Assembly (NCBI RefSeq): GCF_037126465.1
Contig: NC_088206.1
Location: 9,213,187 to 9,277,186, forward strand
Source of the DNA: Ornithodoros turicata
Taxonomy: Eukaryota; Arthropoda; Arachnida; Ixodida; Argasidae
DNA length: 64,000 nucleotides
Direction of reading: 5' to 3'
In this document: one piece after another, positions 1-12,900 of the stretch
Layout: each line of letters starts with the position of its first letter
Numbering within the stretch: the stretch's first letter is position 1
Translations under genes and position numbers: made by a program
The notes under the pieces: generated by a model
What the model was told of the DNA's origin: nothing
The model's input: the letters and a program-made list of their open reading frames with translations, nothing else
The model's database searches: none

Positions 1-59
1 GTAACAACAACGCTGCATTGTGATGATGATGCGTGAGGTATCTCATCGCGATGCACGTA

Positions 60-274
60 CAGCTTGGGACAAAAGTTTACGGAACACCGGGGTGTCACAT
101 TTCTCCATTGGAACGAAACACCATCAGCAAACCGGAGCGGACATGCATACTGAGAGATGGATAGAATAGCCGGTCACCCGTTTCTTATTCGTTCTCCTTC
201 TGACAGCTTGCAGGAGACCGCTCGAATGAACAAATACGCCGATGCCGTGTTCCGTAAACTTTTGTCCCAAGCTG
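60..274. mobile_element. 215-bp Tc1/mariner-type MITE
   Basis: Ends are a ~29-bp near-perfect terminal inverted repeat beginning CAGCTTGGGACAAAAGTTTA, and TA dinucleotides flank both sides (58-59 and 275-276). This TIR style and TA duplication indicate the Tc1/mariner superfamily. No coding capacity. Confidence 0.8.
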
Positions 275-967
275 TACCAGGTGCAAGACGCGAGCATAAA
301 AGACTTTGAAGTATGCTTGGGAAACCTATCTCTTGTGTTTTTATAGAAAGGTAGAAAATCCAGGAAACTAGTGAGGAAATGTTAAAGGAGGAGCCTGAGG
401 ACAACAGCTGTCGTTGTTTTTATTTATTTATTTTTCTCCGAATGGAGACTGTCCTTCGCCCAGGAGAAGAACAGTCTTTGTTCGACCGCTCGACCTGCTT
501 GGGTAGGACATTCTACCCATTTTTCTTCGAGCAAACGTGGGAGAGAGGAGCAAGGAAAAGGGACGTCGCCGCTTATATGCCCTCGGAGGAGAAGGCGCGC
601 GTGGTTTGGCCCGGAATGGTAGAAGTACTATCTTTCTACCGGCTTGGGTAGGAAATTCTACTTTTTTTTTCTTCGAGTGTACGGTATATGCAAGTAGGTC
701 AGCCGTCTGAGCAGTTCCCCAGTTTCCCTCTCTCGCCCAGTGCCCGTGGAGGCTGCTTGATTAATTAAGCAGCCTTTCGGGCAACCCTCAGTGCCATTTC
801 ACTCCTCCTATATATACTGCCTTTTCCTCAGCGATTACTGATCTCTCTGTACTTCATGCAAAAGCGGAAGTGTGCTATTCGGACCCACTAGTGATAATTA
901 GAATAACTGTACGCACGTAAATGAAATACTTGTACATGTAAAGTAGAATAAACGTGATACAACTTAC

Positions 968-3900
968 GTCTCCTGAGTGCTGAATGTCGTCTGCTATTTC
1001 TTCGCCCCATACAAGTTCTTCTTTTGACTTCGGTGTGAACCCTTCCCCTCCCATTCCTCTTGGTATACATGTCTCTGTGGTAACGTCGACCTCATACTGA
1101 TATCCTGAGGATAAAGTACGTTTAACGCTGTAAGGCATCAAGCAAGTACGCATTCACAAAGAGTTTTTTGCGAACTGCTGATGTCCGCATCCGGGGTATC
1201 ACAAGAGAAAGACAACGGTACCGTCCCTACATCTTTCCCTCTACAGTCTGTGCACGTTGTCTAGGGTACACTATAATGACTGCCTTTGACGCAACATTCG
1301 TGGCCCCTCAGGTCGACGATGAATAATTAGACTTTGAGAGATCTATAAACGTGCAGCGGAGTATTCGGTGCGAGATCGACCTATAGGGGGCGAAACTGTA
1401 ACCCTTCTAGTGTGGATAACACGTGGGCCGATGTTCCGAATTGATAATTCTTTTCCGTAATTCTAGTATATCTTCACCGGAAGATCACTGGTTTGATACT
1501 GTTTGGTTCTCCAATGCTCCACCTACTGCAGTAAACGCCGGATAAGCGTGTAAAAGCAGACGACGCGTCCACACAATGGTAGTTCATCGTTTCTCCGCAG
1601 CGCCCCGACACTGCTCGATCTCGGAGCGAATAGCGCACGAAGTGCATGAAACGTTTAGCCTGGGCCTCTGAGGTTCCAGGTCGTTCGCGGTGATCATATT
1701 GGTGAGGAGCATCCCTTGGTCAGTCATGTATCCATCTAGAAGTCTATTAAAATGGGCTCCGGATCTATACAGTACGGGACTTTATCGTACCGGCTCGGTA
1801 GTCGGAGATAATGATGACATCTCCATCTTCTTCCCTGTGACGAGTAGCTACAGCGCCATTCTTAAAGTCAGCCCAGACCTGGAAGAAACGTTATTGCTTG
1901 TTAGGGGTCATACAGTTCTACAGGAGCTCCAGAGCACTTCAGACAGTGACCTAAGCGGTTTGCTGTTGATTATGTGGAAGAGGTGCTTACATAAGAATAC
2001 CAGACCACGTTTCCAGATACTGGCAATATGTTCTCAGCTCTAAGGCTAAAAACGTTTGGTAACTTTGGAAGGGACGATGCTTTTTCTTTCCCGTCACAAT
2101 AGAATCCCAGTGGTTCCTGCAAGGAAATGTCGCAAGGCATGAGGCACTAAACCGCTTATATATGTGACTGTGACCCCAGTAACTGCTGCGCCGCTGGAAC
2201 ACACAAACATACGAGCACAACACAAGCTTCGACAAGAACCGTACTGCGGCGTAATTAGGACATCATACAGAGCACTGTGTGAAACCTATGGAGTGTGCGG
2301 AGAAAACATTTTGACTGCCGAGAGTAACCACTGACGCATAAACAGTATTTCACCTAACGGAAGACCAGCTCCCGTGGCATAGTGGTTAATAAGATTATCG
2401 CTTTCCACGCCGAGACTGGGAGGTGGCACGGGTTCGAATCCTGTCACCGGCTGTGCTGTCTGAGGTTTTCCCCCTGGGTTTTCCGAAGACGTTCCATACG
2501 AATCTCGGCACAGTTCCCCAGAAGTCGGCCCAGGACGCATACGAACCCCTCTGTCCCCAACTCCTCCCTGCTGTCCTCTCTCAACCTGTCCATGTCTGTA
2601 CGCCGCTCATAGCCATAGTTGCTCCGCGGTGCTAACATGCAACTTAAAAAAAAACTAACAGAAGGCGTGAAATGTTTGATACCTTACGCTATTCAGCTAC
2701 CTACAGCCCTCATAAGCTGACCCCACATGTACCATCCACGTGAAACTTGACCGTAGTGCTAATTTATGGTGCAAAGTCTTTGTGTCAAAGAAAGACACGC
2801 TGATCGAGACCTGTCATAGGAGGACACTTCAAAGAAATTGCCGTAACACGCGATAGCCCAAGATGTGTGCCCTGTAGTGAAACCTCTTGAAAGTGGGAGA
2901 CAGTCGCACCATTTATTCGGTACTTTGTACGTCACCCTGGCTCAATAAAGTACTTATACGCCGCTGGGCAATTACCTGAAAGATGCTGTAATCCAACTCC
3001 TCAGTATAACTGGAGAACGTGTAGGTGGCCGTTTGTTTGTCGCATAGTAATTGGGATGCAACAGGAATCGGAGGACAGGCGTTAAAATTCTCGGCATTTC
3101 GATCGCATCGAGGAGTTTTGGTTCCGTTTGCTGTAAGTGAAAGACAAGCGTTATACATTTTGTTTACACCAACGGTACGAGGCACATCACGAGGAGCGTG
3201 AAGAAGAACGATACGTACTTGTCCAGGCGAATGATATGTTGCATTGCACGTCTTTTCCACTGAGAGGGCCTTGTAGAACAGTTGTTGAACTCCACCATGA
3301 CAGGCCTGGCACAACATTTGGTTGAGGGGTCTGCAAAGACAGATCGATGTTGAGACAGCTTCCATGATCGCCTTCTCAGGCATAAGTAGCTGGCGCGTAA
3401 AACCGTTTACACTCCTCAGTTTTCGCTGTCATGTGTGAGAGGGTCACCACCCACGTATTGCACGTACGTTTTCTACCGGACGGCCCTTCCAAATGTATCG
3501 TAAGTACCGCCATCAAAATGCCTCTGAACTTCTGGCGTCTCGCCTGTTGACTCTGTAGCATAAGTCACGCGGCGAAGCAACTCTGTTAGGGCTGATGGAC
3601 TCCATCTGGTACCATTCTCAAGTTAAACGAACAATTGGTTTCACTTTCGTTGGCAATTATACGAGTGTAAATTCACACCGTCACAGCACACGCCGTATCG
3701 AACATGGAAGGCTTCTGCAAGGATAGAGACACTGATTATCTGCCTCTATCCTTGCAGAAGCCTTCCATGTCCGATACGGCGTGTACTGTGACGGTGTGCG
3801 TTTAAAAAATGTATGCAAATGTATGCAAAAAAATGTTGTAAACGTAGAAAAAAAGGTGTGAATTTACACCGGAGTCACGCGGATGTAGCGCTTTTATCAT

Positions 3901-6900
3901 CCGCATTCCAAAATATGGAAGTTTCAGGGTACAAAACGCACGGTCGATGGAAAAAGAACGCATTTGTGCACGCACAGCGTCATACGGGCTAAATCCCGTG
4001 TCCTCAGAATCCTACCAAAGTTATGTTACTCTTCTCGTCTCACTTAACATTTCCGGAAAATATTTTGGCTCTACGTGACGCGAAAGCTAGAGAAAATTAA
4101 TTTTTATTTTTGAGAACTGTGAGGTCACGTATGGCTCCGACGGAGCGCCCGGCTCTCATCTGGCAACGTGGTTGCCCTTCGCGTCTTCCTGGGGGTCTTC
4201 CGCGTCTTCCGCAGTACAGTCAAACTCTTTTACAACGAAACTCAGGGGACAGCAAAAAAAAATTGCAGTAAAGATATTTTCGTTAAAAAGGATGTCCATT
4301 ATTGGACCTATAGGGCTCCAGCGGGACCGCAAAAAAATTTGCTGTAGTGGTATTTTCGTTGAAAAGGTGTTCGCTATAAAGGAGTTTGACTGTATAGTGT
4401 CAACCAAGCTATATGGTATATGAGCGCTGCATGGACTACATCTCCTACTACGGTATTCACAAACCCATTCTCTGCATCGCCAGAACTGAAGACCACCCAG
4501 ACGAAGAGGAACCGTCCGAGTGATCGTGTACGTTGACACACATACTTTCAGGATATTTCATGGTATGAGGAAGAGAGTTTAAACAGATCGGAAAGCCCTA
4601 AGATAACGCTTCGGGTAGCATGAGGTGTCAATCGCCTGATTCGTTTGAAGTGGCTTACATAACCTTGTTGATCTTTCAATTGACAGCTTCCTTTATATAG
4701 TATCGTTTCCTTATAGAGTGCTGGCCATCTGCTAAAACTCCTGAAAGTAAAAGTGTGCTTCTTTCGCATCCGAAATTGAGTCGTCGTCCTTCGTCTGTAG
4801 TAAATGCTATCGCATCTCATACGCGTTTGGTCGTGCGCCAGAGACTACAGTCTTTTTCTAATTACATTTGCTCGCTGATTTTTCCCGAGCAAAAATCTCG
4901 ATCAACCTTGAACGACACTCGCGCACTCGATATGAACTTCTTCTGCTCACCTTCTCTCCATCGAACCGGAACAGCTTGTCTGGCGTGAGAAATTGCATTT
5001 GCTGTCCCTGTCTTTCGAAATCCACGGGAAAGAACGTGTTGGTCTTCTCAACTTCTGGGATGCCCTCCGCATACTTGCACGACTCGTCCAGAGCTGCGTA
5101 TGTGACAATCACTATTAGAACTACGTCAAGTATTTCAATCACGTAACCATCCAAGTTCCAGGTGTGTCGTGCGCCGCGTAGCGTAAACGCAAAAAAAAAA
5201 GAAAAAAAAATTACAAGAGATAATAATCACTTTTGACAGTTCCCGATATGTTACTTACTGTTAGCGAAAATGATCGTGTCCTTCCCGAAGTCGATCACTT
5301 TGATGTATTCCTTGTTATCCGACCTCTCCGAAACGTACAGCAAATTTCCCCTTCCATTGCCTTTGGCAGTGTACGCGATGGTGTACGACTTGAGTCCTTT
5401 CTCCCACCATGCGTCTACTAGGACATCCACCTTAAAGTCAGAAGGAAAGGACGGAGGCTGGTCTTCCCCTGGCAAAAAGAAACGGGCAATATGTACACAC
5501 ATGTGCTTGGTTTATTATATTGTCATCAAGTCTATCCTGCGTTGTGTATTGTTAACGCCGCGATGCGGCTGCTCAATCAGTGCTGTGCAGATGTCAACCG
5601 GCAGGAGACGGAAATCATAGGGGATAGAGGAGGTTTGTGCGTCCCACGCCAACATCTCCCTGCAAACTCAGGAAAACCGACAGTTTGTTTGTTAGAAAAA
5701 AAAATATAAGAGGAGGACACGAAAGAACGGGAAAATCGTAAGTTCTTCCTCTGTGGCACATTGCCGAGTATGCAAAGAATATGCCCAGTAATATATATAT
5801 ATATATATATAACTGGGCATGTATAACTTCTATATATATATATAGAAGTTGCAAAAAAAAAAAGACGCGGAAACAGATTTTAGGGAAGTTACAAACACTA
5901 GTTTACTACATAGGGAGACGTTAAAAAGTAAAATGGGCAAGAGGTCGACGTTTCGACAGTGGCACTGTCTTCGTCAGGACAAAAGATGCGTAGGTGGTTA
6001 CACATTACTTAAATAGGTTTGGCCGTTTGATAATCTTTTTACCTCAACCTATATATATACGCACATATACTCATGGAACGATGCGACAGCACCAGAGGAC
6101 ACGTGTTTCGCCGTGTTTGCGGCTCGTCAGCTCTGGGTAGCTGCGCATCGTTCGGGATTGGCAAACCAGGGATCGCTCAGCGAGCGATATACACCTGGGA
6201 GGGTGACTGAGCACTCCTCAATGCCACAGTGCAAGCCAGTGAATTATAAGGAGGGAAAAAAGCCATTAAAGAAACAAATAAATGACACTAGACGTGTTTG
6301 AAATTCAAAATTACATATTAAGATGGCTTCTATGGCTGCACACAGAGAAACAGATACTCATGGAACGATGCGACAGCACCAGAGGACACGTGTTTCGCCG
6401 TGTTTGCGGCTCGTCAGCTCTGGGTAGCTGCGCATCGTTCGGAATTGGCAAACCAGGGGTCGCTCAGCGAGCGATATACACCTGGGAGGGTGACTGAGCA
6501 CTCCTCAACGCCACAGTGCAAGCCAGTGAATTATAATGAGGGAAAAATTCACTCATTATAATTCACGAGGGGTGCAACGCGCTTAGATCGCTTTCGTTTA
6601 TGTCCAACAATAGACCTCTCCCTGTTTTTAAACAAATGACGTCATAGTGTTCGACAGCACCACAAATTTGGTAGAATTGAACTACGCTCGAAGCTAGAGG
6701 TGAACAAGGTCGTCAAGAGGTGAACAAGAGGTGAAAATGCCGAAGATAACACTTGCATCAGTCAAGCGTCTCTCGCTCTATCAGAAAAAGAGCTTGGGCA
6801 TTCCTTGAGAGGGTGTTGTAGGTGTCGCGGCTGTTCGAATTTCTTTTGTGTTGTGGGTTTTCCCTGGCCATGCAATAAGCAAATAAAAGTTAGTTGTGAG

Positions 6901-9900
6901 TGTGCGCTTGTCCTCTTCTCGTCGTTCCTGTTCCATGTGTACTGTTTGGCGCGCTACCATGTTGTTTTGAACAAGGTCGCGCCCGAAAACCACGGTGTTG
7001 AGGGGATTAGGATATGGTCCCTTAAAGGGACGCGACCCTCGATCGGTCCTGTTTTTCTTTCAGTGGGAGGCAGCGAACACGAGGCGGCAGTGCCCGTTTC
7101 GTGCAACCCAGCCCTCTCCTTCCGATTTGATTCGGTTTCAATCTGTCTACCAATGTCATGATGACGTTTCTCTGGTAGAGGTCTATTTGAACGCTTTGCA
7201 TCTTACTCCCTGTGGGCGCACCGTGGTTCAGCTTCATTTCAATGGCAGCGGTTCTTACTTCCTGAATAAAATACTGTCATTGATCGAATATCACGTTTTA
7301 TGGCAAAAAAAAATGCCATGAAGGAACCGGACAGAAAGCAAGAAAATATGTGGACGTGAATGAAAAGCGAGTTAAAATTAACTTGGAACTTAACCTAAGT
7401 TACTTTGGCAAAGTTACCTGAAAAAGGAACGAGTTCCTCTGAAAGTTACCACGGCGCAAAAGTACCGAGTTACAAGTTACTAAAAAAGGAACTTAGTTAC
7501 AGTAACGAGTTACCTCGAACTCTGTATATAAAGAACTAGAGATGGAATAACAGATCTCGGTCAATTGCATCGCTGGGATTTTGGAAAATTGGTCTTCTAT
7601 AGCTATTCGTCTTTTCTAGTATTATGTTGTTGTTGTAGTAACATATTTTCCCAGGCTACATGCACAGAACTAACCAGTCCTGGCCCTGTCTAGATCAGCA
7701 ATTCCATATTTTTCTTTTCTCGTCTGATATGATATAAATCATCTCCTGAGAGAGGTCAATCAGCCAGGTAACCAGGTAACCGTAGAAAACCGAGGTAATT
7801 TGTTTTCATTCGTGATTCGTGCTCCCCGTACGAAAAGAGAACCAATTAACGGAATCAATTGACCATTATAATGAACCACGACAATAAAAATGAACGGTGC
7901 GATTCCGATCTCTGTCCTGTATATCAAGTAGTTCGGATGCCACGACGTGCAGTGCGCTTCACGCTAGTGTTAGAGAGAAGAACATTGTAGACGTAAAGGA
8001 ATGAGAACATGAAGTGTTCCTCCTCAGCAAGCTAGTAAAGTCAACTGAATAATTTTGTAATGCGCGGCAAATCCAACTAGATATGTGCTGGAGGTGGATT
8101 GAACGGGGGGCCTCATTTCGAATAATACAGAGATGGGAAAGTAACTGGTGTGAGGCTGAAACACACAACTGACGAAACACAACACAAGAATCAAGGAGTC
8201 AAAGAACGTGAACAACTGAAATATGGCAGTCTCCACAAAGTCAGACAGCGGCGGATCGTCAGGCACACGTCTCTCGATATCCAGTCGAATGGTCATTTTG
8301 CTTCCAATAGAACGGATAGTGTTCTACACCGTCTCCTCTATCGTGTTGTACCGTCCATTGGCATTTCACTTAAGGAGATTTTAAAGAAGCGTAGGACATT
8401 GAGAGTCAACTCATGGCTGGACAGAAAAAAATCGAATCGTCGGCCCCTGGGACTAAGGTGAGAGCCTTCTTCTGTGCGGCTCTTTTAGTGTAGAGGAGTC
8501 AGTCAGCATACCGAATGCAGTGTTTACGTCAACGCGGATCAAAGAGAACAGCAAGTTAAGGGGTTAAGCGGTATATTGAATTGTGAATGTCAAGACCTCA
8601 AACAAACAAGCTACTAAAACCCGTAAAAATAGTTTGTTTGTGACTGAGTGCGTAGATAATGAAGAAAAGAAACTTTTATGGGGATAATTAGAGTCACTAA
8701 ATGGGGTACAGAGTACCGCATTCCTTTTCTGCGCCAGAGCCGCCGTTCGGTGCCCGCGATTGGGCCGGTCGTGTCACGTGGTTTCTCCTTCCAAAAACTC
8801 GCCGTCCATGTTGGGTCACCTCAATGCAAAACCGGTTTCCTGGGTTGTGAGCTGGCTCGACTGCGCGTTGTTCGCCACTGGAGAAGGGGGAGATTGGGGT
8901 TCCATTGCTTGGCAACGCAGTAAAATGGCGGGATCGCTCGACGGCGTGGTTCAGTGTCTCTACTCTGCTTCCTATTTAGTGACACTAGAGATAATCTACT
9001 TGTGCAGTATCTCTAGGATTCCCATTGTGTTCAACTATGTTTGAAGAATGAAAAATGGCTTCGCTGTGCCTCATGGTTGCTTTTCCCTATCACTACACAT
9101 GTACCGCTCACATTGTTACGACAACGTGCTGATTTCGGAATGTATTTCACCATAGCATACAATGTGATGCCATCGTGACTTGACGAGAGGAGCAAAGGCA
9201 GGGATGGCCAGTAATAGTAATAATTTGTATTATAATACTATTACTGTAACACTTTTGAGTATTTCTATTATGTATTATAATACTCATTTTCTAAATGTAT
9301 TTGTATCTGTATTATAATACACGAAATAGGGGTATTACATGTATTATAATACTTCTGAATTATAATACATTCGCAGAGGCAATAAGTCCGACCTGCTGAG
9401 TGTCACCGGTGCACTTTGTCAGTATTTTTTCGTGTCCGACAAGCATTCGGACACAAACAAGGCCCCTATTATAACCCTTCCCCCAAATTATCCCAACGGG
9501 TGTGATGTCGGGGCCAGAGGTAACTGGAGGCTTCCCCGCATTCCTTCCAGTTCACCGTCCGTAAGGAGCAATCCAATTTCAGGTCCTTTGTCGCATGAAA
9601 AGGTGCGTCGAGCCCAGTCACCACTGTACGCGGTGGCAGTATGGACAGTCACACTCTTTTCAACCGCCCACATTTTATCGTCCAGACTGAACGAAATCAA
9701 GACACTGCCACAAGGAGGGCAAGCTGTTCATTGTGGCCGAGTTAATCAGCGCTATCTCATCAAATTCGGAAAAGAAGGGCATATAGAGGACTACCCGTTT
9801 CAGAACATGCTAAAAGTGTAAGCAACCGAAATAAAACGTGAGTGGAGAATGACTGTCTCGATAAGTAATGCACGAATTGTACATATTTCTGCTTTTCTTT

Positions 9901-12900
9901 CCCATTTTCTCCACAAGTTATGTATTACTAGTATTACTCGTGTAATACACGCAGGTATTCCGTATTATAATACATCAGAATCAAAGTATTATGTAACGGC
10001 AATTAAACAGCTACTTGAGCTCCCTAGCCTGGACAGTCGCCGAACCGACGCAAGGTTATCACTTTTCCACAGATTCGTCCACAGTATCCCACCTAACATT
10101 TCTCCGCTTACCCGCTCTACAGTTATATTCCCACGTTTCGACCATCGATGCAAAGTAAATCGTTTTCAATGTCGAACAGACATCTTTGCGAAATCATTAT
10201 TTTGTCGAACCGCCAATTAACTGGAACGATCTTCCCTCTGACCTAGCTGAGCTCGTTGACTACGACACTTTCCGTGGCCAACTTTCCGTTCGATGTTTGT
10301 ATTCTTTTTATAATGTACTATTATGTTTTTCTATTGTATGCTCTACTTTTCGTGCCAGCCAGGCAATATGACTGGTTCAGTGTTTTGTACTTTTTTTCTC
10401 TCTCTCTCTCTCTCTCATCGTTTTTGTGTTGAAGACATGCATGTACCATCCTACTCCCCCATGTAGCGCTCTGATGAGCCTTTGGGGTACTTTAAATAAA
10501 TAAATAAATTAGTGTTATAATACAAAATATGAGTATCACTACCCAGCCCTGAACAGAGGCTTCCAACCGGCGCTACCAGAATATATCACTTTTCGTGGAT
10601 TACACAACTGGCACACCGCTAGAGTACTGGTGACGACAACACGAAGCAACGCCTCCGCCGGGTAGCGATTTCATTGTCCTCCACATCCGGTATATGGCTA
10701 TTGAACTGATAAGGTAGAGACGAGAGAAAGGCTATAGAACAGGATACTGTAATATCATGCACGTGTGCAAGAAATGCTTTGATTCTACGTGGGTGTAGCG
10801 GAGGGACCGCAAATGTCCAAAGTTCAGTGTTTCGAGATACAGGAGTTCCATTATTCTCAACCACTCCATTATTGACTAACTCGTATATACTATCGAATGC
10901 GAACCTGTTGGGCATACTAAAGCAGACTTCTTTTCCAAACGTCGACGGCTCTTTCCTCTGCTTATCTCACCGATTTGCTGGATATTCCGTATGCTATACT
11001 TGCTTCAGAGCAACATTGATTCTACTGAGCATTTCATGATACTTTTTCCTGACTTGAATATACAGTCAAACTCCTTTACAACGAAACTCAGGGGACAGCA
11101 AAAAAAATTTGCAGTAAAGGTATTTTCGTTAAAAAGGATGTCCATTATTGGACCTATAGGGCTCCAGCGGGACCGCAAAACAATTTGCTGTATTGGTATT
11201 TTCGTTAAAAAGGTGTTCGCTATAAAGGAGTTTGACTGTACTGTTCTGGATAAACCAGCTCCCATAGTGGTTAGGATGATCGCTTTCCACGCAGAGACTG
11301 GCAGGTGACACGGGTTCGAATCCTGTCACCGGCTGTGCTGTCTCAGGTTTTCCCTGGGTTTTCCGAAGATTTTCCGGACGAATGTCGGCATAGTTCCCCC
11401 TGAAGTCGGCCCTGGACGCATACTAACCCCCATGTCCTCCACTCCTTCTTGCTGTCCTCTCTCCATCTGTCCACATCTGTACGCTGCTCATAGCCACAGT
11501 TGCCTTGCAGCGCTAACACGAAATTTAAAAAAAAATATTCTGGATAAAATACGTATTTTTCTCCCTTACTCTGATCCATCCCTGTGTGGAGTTTATCACA
11601 ACGTTCGGCCCCACTTAGCGCGTATTTTGCACGCACAGTATGCAAGGGTGAAGTTGATGAAACATAAGGTCGTGAACGTCCCATGTCAACAGTTTGCTCG
11701 AAACGCTATTGCATTTGACGGAGTGTGATTTCGCATGTAACGTGAAGTAACGTGAGAAGACAGACACTCCTACAATTGTACTACCTCGTAGGAGGTTGTA
11801 TGACTGTGTTTAGTGGCCTGCAAAATAATGCACCTGGAATCAGTGCCTGGTTTGTGTGCTTGTCAGTTCTTCACTATTCCTCTTTATCACACTCCACGGT
11901 TGATTGTTTTTAAGTCTTCTCTGCTGTGGGACCTATACGGAAAATGTTCGTGCCACTGCGGAGCCTACGAAAGATGTGCCAATGGGTAGAATGGGATATA
12001 GGGCGGAGAGAGACGTCCATGAAGAATTTTGTAATGAATCATCTCAATATAACCAGTTCGACGAACCATGGCAAATATAATTGCGACGAAGTCATTGCTG
12101 TAAGTCCTCTTGTAGGTACTTCAGACTGCCATGTGGGAATGACATCGGGAACAGAAGTTACAAAAGAAAATATGCTTGTGTGTGTATATATATATATGCA
12201 CTTACTGAAAGCGAGTAAGTGAGTTATCTCACCCTGACGGGAGGAATCACCTGTTACGTGACCTTCGGACGCCATCCACTCAAACGTTGCCTGCCTGCGT
12301 ACTGCTGATGAGGCTCAAGAAGGCCGAAACAGCTGTCCAGTACTGGCATGGCGACGTTTGAGTTACAAACATATGCTATACGTGCAGCCAAAGAGCTCTG
12401 GCTATTTTTTCCCTGTTATATTTCACTGGCTTTGCACTGGGCTTTCAGTAAGTGAGTTATCTCACCCTGACGGGAGGAATCACGTGTTACGTGACCTTCG
12501 GACGCCATCCACTCAAACGTTCCTGCCTGCGTACTGCTGATGAGGCTCAAGAAGGCAGAAACAGCTGTCCAGTACTGGCATGGCGACGTTTGAGTTACAA
12601 ACATATATATATATATATATATATATATTGCTTCACCTGCTGCATTCGGAATATATATAATAAAATATAAAAATAATATATAAAAATATATATATATATA
12701 ATATAAAAAATATATAAAAAATATAAAAATAATATGTAAGTATTTATTTTTTTCGTTAGCAAGATACGTCGACTTTCATCTGCATACAAGTCCATACATC
12801 CCGTAAGTAGAAATTCTACGACGATATACCGCAATCCTATGGGATCCCTGAAGAGGGTCTGGAATCTTATGGGAGAGAATGAGACGACAATATCGGCATC

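Larger units (their letters stand above)
6069..6549 (-). mobile_element. Tandem hammerhead-ribozyme repeat (retrozyme or Penelope terminal type), pair A
   Basis: A ~190-bp unit starting at 6069 recurs at 6356 (offset exactly 287) with very few differences. Each unit holds a hammerhead ribozyme on the minus strand. The block ends with a small hairpin (GTGAATTATAATGAG and its complement, about 6525-6566). No protein-coding frame is present. It lies in the first, 9-kb intron of the LolA-like gene, on the same strand as the gene. Confidence 0.75.
12208..12610 (+). mobile_element. Tandem hammerhead-ribozyme repeat, pair B
   Basis: A ~155-bp segment starting at about 12212 (AGTAAGTGAGTTATCTCACC) recurs at about 12445 with only a few differences. 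Each holds a plus-strand hammerhead ribozyme. The ribozyme spacing is 232 nt. An AT microsatellite follows at once. No coding frame. Inside intron 1 of the LolA-like gene but on the opposite strand to it. Confidence 0.75.

Noticed and set aside
1690..2043. 117-codon plus-strand ORF
   Set aside because: Overlaps exon 7 of the LolA-like gene on the other strand, which is supported by splice sites and phase.
2382..2635. tRNA gene suggested by A and B boxes
   Set aside because: The tRNA-like head is fused to a SINE body with A-tail and target duplication. The cloverleaf is not intact.
3376..3561. Other frames of the exon 4 region (KFRGILMAVLTIHLEG or ALTELLRRVTYATES)
   Set aside because: Both look protein-like and one lacks the TGA, but neither joins exons 3 and 5 in phase with plausible acceptor and donor together.
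5938..5985. A third hammerhead-like motif on the minus strand (CTGACGA ... GAAAC)
   Set aside because: The core words and a GACAG/CTGTC stem II are present, but an unpaired A precedes stem II and neither stem I nor a proper stem III can be formed. Probably a decayed Penelope-related terminus.
9432..9821. 129-codon ORF inside a hAT-type element as a transposase
   Set aside because: No hAT motif or other domain could be seen. Left only as an unassigned frame within the element.
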